Below the pieces are notes generated by a model. The model was not told where the DNA came from, did no database searches, and worked only from the letters and a program-made list of their open reading frames with translations. A program made the position numbers and the translations under genes. Positions 6,375 to 8,940 of a stretch of DNA of 8,940 bases are shown here, one piece after another. Source of the DNA: Methanocalculus sp. (GTDB taxonomy: Archaea; Halobacteriota; Methanomicrobia; Methanomicrobiales; Methanocorpusculaceae); contig NZ_JAUSCG010000115.1 in NCBI RefSeq assembly GCF_030651615.1, positions 1-8,940 of the forward strand. The letters run 5' to 3'. Every line of letters begins with the position of its first letter. Within the stretch, counting starts at the first letter, position 1.

Positions 6375-6387
6375 AAAAGGTTAATGA
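6375..6387 (+). promoter_or_regulatory. Possible weak promoter for the Sm-like gene
   Basis: GAAAAGG followed by TTAATGA resembles a purine-rich BRE plus a weak TATA box, centred about 28 nt before the ATG at 6412. No ribosome site precedes that ATG, so a leaderless transcript is plausible. The rest of 6348-6411 shows no terminator-like T tract, so read-through from the FBPase operon is also possible. Confidence 0.25.
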
Positions 6388-6411
6388 GGCTCCCCTACCA
6401 TATTATCCACA

Positions 6412-6648
6412 ATGGTTTCAAGTATCGTTTTGCCGATAAAAAAAGTAAATTCTCTTGTCGAATCCAAAATTATTGTGGAAATTAAGGATGACGGTCGGAG
6501 ATTTCAGGGGCGTCTGATTGCAGTGGATGAATATCTCAATCTTCATATGGAGGATGCAACCGAGATCAGTGAGGAATCAAGGGAGCGTAATCTTGGATGT
6601 GTTGTGATACGTGGGAACAATATTTTGAGTATTGCACCGGTACTCTGA
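6412..6648 (+). CDS. Sm-like archaeal RNA-binding protein (SmAP/LSm)
   Basis: This 78-residue protein consists of a single Sm fold. The Sm1 part runs from about residue 18 to 50 (IIVEIKDDGRRFQGRLIAVD, then EYLNLHMEDATEI) and Sm2 is CVVIRGNNILSI (63-74). The uridine-binding signature is present as DEYLN (D39, N43) and RGN (67-69). Family members form rings of six or seven subunits that bind U-rich RNA and take part in RNA metabolism. A 17-residue N-terminal helix precedes the fold, as usual. In many euryarchaea an Sm gene is followed by ribosomal protein L37e; here a winged-helix gene follows after 6 nt, so this may be a second, specialised paralogue. The ATG at 6412 fits a leaderless start. 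Confidence 0.9.
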   Translation: MVSSIVLPIKKVNSLVESKIIVEIKDDGRRFQGRLIAVDEYLNLHMEDATEISEESRERNLGCVVIRGNNILSIAPVL

Positions 6649-6654
6649 TTTCGT

Positions 6655-7002
6655 ATGACGGATGAACTATTCGAAGAGGCGCTCAGGTTAATACAGTCAA
6701 AGAGTGAAGGCGTCCTTCAGAGTGAATTGTGGAAGCTCCTCGAAGTTGATTCCAGGAAGTGCTCCCGGATTGTTAAACGTCTTATCGATTCTGGTGTAGT
6801 TGAACGGCATGATTTCAGAAAAAATGGGATCAAGACCTTCCTCTTAAAATCCACAAAAAAACGAGTGATTAATCCTTCCCTCCTGATGGCTGGAGAGCAT
6901 CTGATACCCTGCGTCGGTTGTGATCGGGAGTGTGTTGTTGAAGCATGCGAACTCCTTCTTGACTGGATGTATGAGCTTGCAGTATCGGATTTTACTGAAT
7001 AA
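6655..7002 (+). CDS. Winged-helix protein with C-terminal four-cysteine motif
   Basis: The 115-residue protein has an N-terminal winged-helix/HTH domain (about residues 3-65). Helices around EALRLIQSK, LQSELWKLLEVD and KCSRIVKRLIDSG are followed by a wing, VVERHDFRKNGIKTFLL, the pattern seen in MarR-like and RPC34/RPC39-type domains. The C-terminal part contains PCVGCDRECVVEAC, a C-X2-C-X3-C-X4-C cluster (C86, C89, C93, C98) followed by LLLDWMYEL, which suggests a bound metal or Fe-S cluster. This order recalls archaeal TFE-beta and eukaryotic RPC39, but the spacing is tighter and the resemblance is only by eye. The gene starts 6 nt after the Sm-like stop with no ribosome site, so translation is probably coupled. 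DNA binding is likely; its targets, and any link to RNA polymerase, are unknown. Confidence 0.8.
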   Translation: MTDELFEEALRLIQSKSEGVLQSELWKLLEVDSRKCSRIVKRLIDSGVVERHDFRKNGIKTFLLKSTKKRVINPSLLMAGEHLIPCVGCDRECVVEACELLLDWMYELAVSDFTE

Positions 7003-7012
7003 TTTTATTCCC

Positions 7013-7025
7013 CTCTTTTTTTCTT
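7013..7025 (+). terminator. T-rich archaeal terminator after the winged-helix gene
   Basis: CTCTTTTTTTCTT follows the TAA stop at 7000-7002 by about 10 nt and continues as a pyrimidine-rich stretch to 7033. Archaeal RNA polymerase ends at such T runs without needing a hairpin, and none is evident here. Confidence 0.5.
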
Positions 7026-7040
7026 GTTCTCTTTAAAATT

Positions 7041-7050
7041 GCATAAATAG
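7041..7050 (+). promoter_or_regulatory. TATA-like box for the pilin-like gene
   Basis: GCATAAATAG is centred about 26 nt before the GTG at 7072, so transcription is predicted to begin at or next to the start codon. The upstream TTTAAAATT (7032-7040) could serve as the BRE side. There is no ribosome site. Confidence 0.45.
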
Positions 7051-7071
7051 AAGAAGTGGCCATAATTTCTA

Positions 7072-7578
7072 GTGCACAGACCACAATCAGACGATGGTGA
7101 CTCTCAGATTCAGGGCGTGGTCATTCTCGTCGCAGTAACGTTTATTCTTGCACTCCTCCTTCTTCTGATGCTCCATATACCTCTCTGGTCTGCCGGGGAG
7201 GCTCCTGAGATATTTGCAATAACTGAGTTGAAGCACCTGAATGAGGATGGTGCAATGAACTATGACAGCCGGATAACGATCATGCATATCGGAACTGCGG
7301 TCTATAGAAACGATGAACTCAGGGCGGAGATATTTGTCAATGATCAGGATAGTGGGGCGATCATCAGGACGATGAATGCACATCTCTTCATTAAAACCTT
7401 TCATCTTGGAGTTCAGCGTTTATGGGGTGTTGGTTCGACAGGATATTACTGGTACCCGGGATCTCCTGTCTATCTTGATATGAATGATAACACTTTCCGT
7501 CCTGGTGACCGGATCCGGCTTGATGTCTACCACAAGGATCACGGTGGTCTTATATCCCGGTCAGTAAAGACCGCATGA
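7072..7578 (+). CDS. Archaeal type IV pilin-like protein
   Basis: The 168-residue protein has one N-terminal hydrophobic helix (about residues 14-38, QGVVILVAVTFILALLLLLM) preceded by the acidic stretch SDDGDSQI. This resembles the archaeal pilin N-terminal domain (Pilin_N/DUF1628), in which prepilin peptidase cleaves just before a motif like SPVIGVILMVAITV. The remaining 125 residues look beta-rich, with Y/W-rich GSTGYYWYPGSPVY and the typical FRPGDRIRLDVYHKD near the end. It is probably a minor pilin or membrane-anchored surface protein. The start is GTG: an in-frame stop lies just upstream, no in-frame ATG precedes the hydrophobic helix, and the TATA box position fits a leaderless transcript. 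Its last 29 nt overlap the end of the convergent DUF99 gene. There is no pilus assembly ATPase in this window. Confidence 0.7.
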   Translation: MHRPQSDDGDSQIQGVVILVAVTFILALLLLLMLHIPLWSAGEAPEIFAITELKHLNEDGAMNYDSRITIMHIGTAVYRNDELRAEIFVNDQDSGAIIRTMNAHLFIKTFHLGVQRLWGVGSTGYYWYPGSPVYLDMNDNTFRPGDRIRLDVYHKDHGGLISRSVKTA

Positions 7579-8119
7579 CTGAGCGTGCAATGAGTCTGGC
7601 AACTCTGACGGGTTCAGGAACCCTGCCATCCTTGGTGAAACGGTCGAGTATATGCAGTGCTGTCTCAGGAGGGATGCCGGATCTTCTCAAAAAGACTGTA
7701 TAGCCTGTTTTAAGATGCACCTGATCACGACTCCCAAGTTTCTGGTACTCTTGAATACGCTCTTCATCTCCTGGGAAGTGGTGTTTAATCGCATCCTCAA
7801 GCCCCTCTGAATCTTCATAGGTAATGATGATGACCGGAGTCTCTGTCTCCTCTCTAATCCGGTCGGGATTGATGATATTATACCAGGCGATAGCTGCACC
7901 CGAGATGAGGATTAGGTTAATGTCTGATCTCTTAAGTGACGAAAACATACTAATTACCGCATCTGTACCGTCCATTCCGCCAATGGTCAGGTGAGACAGA
8001 ACAGTTCCATCGATTCTCAGATCCCCTCTCATGACGACGCCCGCCAGGATCGAACGTTCTCTGCCGGTCCAGCTCTCTGCAATACCAAGGATTCGAACTC
8101 CCTGCTTGTTGAGATGCAT
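7550..8119 (-). CDS. DUF99 family protein, endonuclease dU-like
   Basis: The 189-residue protein covers the whole DUF99/UPF0215 domain. A member from Pyrococcus was reported as endonuclease dU, which nicks DNA at deaminated bases, so a role in repair of uracil or hypoxanthine is plausible but not shown for this protein. Family blocks are RILGIAESW (9-17), the AGVVMRGDLRIDG strand pair (26-38), TIGGMDGTDAVISMF (45-59), NLILISGAAIAWYNIINPDR (68-87), TPVIIITYE (94-102), and the C-terminal GRVPEPVRVARLIARSV (165-181). The ATG at 8119 gives the expected length; no ribosome site is seen, and a weak TATA-like GTTAATGAG sits about 26 nt upstream. It is divergent from the glycosyltransferase gene with only 36 nt between start codons, and its end overlaps the pilin-like gene. 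Confidence 0.85.
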   Translation of the reverse strand: MHLNKQGVRILGIAESWTGRERSILAGVVMRGDLRIDGTVLSHLTIGGMDGTDAVISMFSSLKRSDINLILISGAAIAWYNIINPDRIREETETPVIIITYEDSEGLEDAIKHHFPGDEERIQEYQKLGSRDQVHLKTGYTVFLRRSGIPPETALHILDRFTKDGRVPEPVRVARLIARSVMRSLLTGI

Positions 8120-8155
8120 ACAAGCACTTATCAGAATGTACTCATTAACTATTGT
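8120..8155. promoter_or_regulatory. 36-nt divergent promoter region
   Basis: The minus strand carries AGTTAATGAG (about 8140-8149), similar to the weak box before the Sm-like gene and about 26 nt from the DUF99 ATG. The plus strand has only CTTATC (8127-8132), about 27 nt before the glycosyltransferase ATG. If both are real the two promoters overlap and both transcripts are leaderless. The evidence is position and weak sequence likeness only. Confidence 0.25.
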
Positions 8156-8940
8156 ATGATGACCCTCGAGAGGGAGGATGTTTGTATCCTTATTCCGACA
8201 CTGAATGAAGTCCTCACGATAGAGCCCCTCATCCGGGATTTTCAGGAATTGGGGTTTTCAAAGATCTTTGTGATCGATGGAAACAGTAATGACGGCACCG
8301 TTTCAGTTGCGGAGCGGGCAGGTGCGCGTGTTGTTGTACAGTCCGGGAAGGGAAAAGGTGCTGCGATCATAGAGGCATTCTCGCTCATAGAAGAGCCATA
8401 TATTCTGATGCTTGATGGAGATGGGACATATGCAGCATCTGATGCTGAGAAGATGCTTGCTCCACTTGAGAGAGGGGCTGATCATGTCATTGGTGAACGG
8501 CTCTCCTGTTATGAAAAAGGTGCTCTGACACGTTTAAATCATATTGGAAATCATATCATTAACGTTCTCTTCAAATGGGCACATGGTACATACCTTGAGG
8601 ATATCCTCTCCGGATACCGTGCCTTTACAAAGGCTTCCCTCTCAACTCTTAACCTTAAAGAATCAGGTTTTGAAATTGAGACTGAGATTGCAGCAGAGGT
8701 TGTCCGTAACGAACTGAGGATTGTTGTTGTTCCGGTAAGTTACTGCCAGCGCGCAGGCACTCCAACAAAACTCCATCCGTTTCGTGATGGGTATAAGATA
8801 ATCAAGACGATCTACAGGCTTGCAAAGGTTGCAAACCCCCTGTTCTACTTCGGTCTGATTGGATTCTCACTTATTATTGCGGGTATAATTCTTGGGACCT
8901 TTGTCGTCTATGAATGGCTCCATTCCATTGAACGTATACC
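8156..8940 (+). CDS. aglJ: AglJ-like dolichyl-phosphate hexosyltransferase, C-terminus beyond the window
   Basis: The frame runs from ATG at 8156 to the right edge, giving 261 residues of a GT-A fold, family 2 glycosyltransferase. Motifs: CILIPTLNE (10-18), FVIDGNSNDGT (38-48, nucleotide binding), VVVQSGKGKGAAI (59-71), LMLDGDGTY (84-92, the DXD metal site at D87/D89), HVIGERL (110-116), DILSGYRAF (149-157) and ETEIAAEVV (175-183). A hydrophobic segment, NPLFYFGLIGFSLIIAGIIL (227-246), begins the C-terminal membrane part. The overall pattern closely follows haloarchaeal AglJ, which adds the first hexose to dolichol phosphate in S-layer N-glycosylation; a general dolichyl-phosphate glucosyl- or mannosyltransferase is the alternative. 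It acts at the inner face of the membrane. A second ATG immediately follows the first, so the start may be 8159. No ribosome site is visible. Confidence 0.85.
   Translation, partial: MMTLEREDVCILIPTLNEVLTIEPLIRDFQELGFSKIFVIDGNSNDGTVSVAERAGARVVVQSGKGKGAAIIEAFSLIEEPYILMLDGDGTYAASDAEKMLAPLERGADHVIGERLSCYEKGALTRLNHIGNHIINVLFKWAHGTYLEDILSGYRAFTKASLSTLNLKESGFEIETEIAAEVVRNELRIVVVPVSYCQRAGTPTKLHPFRDGYKIIKTIYRLAKVANPLFYFGLIGFSLIIAGIILGTFVVYEWLHSIERI

Noticed and set aside
8303..8485. 60-codon minus-strand frame at the right end
   Set aside because: It lies opposite the AglJ-like gene, whose GT2 motifs (IDGNSNDGT, LDGDGTY) fall in the same region.

Overview
The window reads as chromosomal DNA from a methanogenic euryarchaeon, most likely of the order Methanomicrobiales. 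The main evidence is three genes tied to methanogenesis: methanogenesis marker 14 and the YcaO/TfuA pair that installs thioglycine in methyl-coenzyme M reductase. Other archaeal hallmarks are an Sm-like protein, a DUF99/endonuclease dU protein, an archaeal type IV pilin-like protein, an AglJ-type dolichyl-phosphate hexosyltransferase, TATA-like promoters 25-30 nt from start codons, and apparently leaderless genes mixed with genes that have GGTGAT/GGAGG-type ribosome sites. Family calls and the order-level placement rest on recognised sequence motifs; no search was run.

Layout. (1) 1-898, minus: methanogenesis marker 14, cut by the left edge. (2) 962-1726, minus: a DUF1624 multi-pass membrane acyltransferase. 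(3) 1777-3610, plus: ycaO and tfuA, overlapping by 44 nt and divergent from the DUF1624 gene across a palindromic TATA element. (4) 3632-4309, minus: a TPR-only protein in an AT-rich pocket that includes the 160-190 nt intergenic region beside it. (5) 4496-6347, plus: a two-gene operon of class I fructose-1,6-bisphosphatase followed by a homologue of the archaeal FBP aldolase/phosphatase that has lost almost all of its catalytic residues. (6) 6412-7002, plus: an Sm-like protein followed by a winged-helix protein with a C-terminal four-cysteine motif. (7) 7072-7578, plus: a pilin-like secreted or membrane protein with a leaderless GTG start, converging with (8) 7550-8119, minus: DUF99/endonuclease dU. 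(9) 8156-8940, plus: an AglJ-like glycosyltransferase cut by the right edge.

How the genes relate. YcaO and TfuA act together on McrA; marker 14 is nearby but of unknown role. The FBPase pair looks like a gluconeogenic control unit: a real phosphatase translated with a pseudo-enzyme relative of the unrelated archaeal bifunctional enzyme. This is the most unusual item in the window. The Sm-like/winged-helix pair looks like an RNA and transcription module; its second protein vaguely recalls the Fe-S winged-helix proteins TFE-beta/RPC39. No tRNA, rRNA, CRISPR array, insertion sequence or attachment site was seen. No gene-free stretch exceeds about 190 bases.
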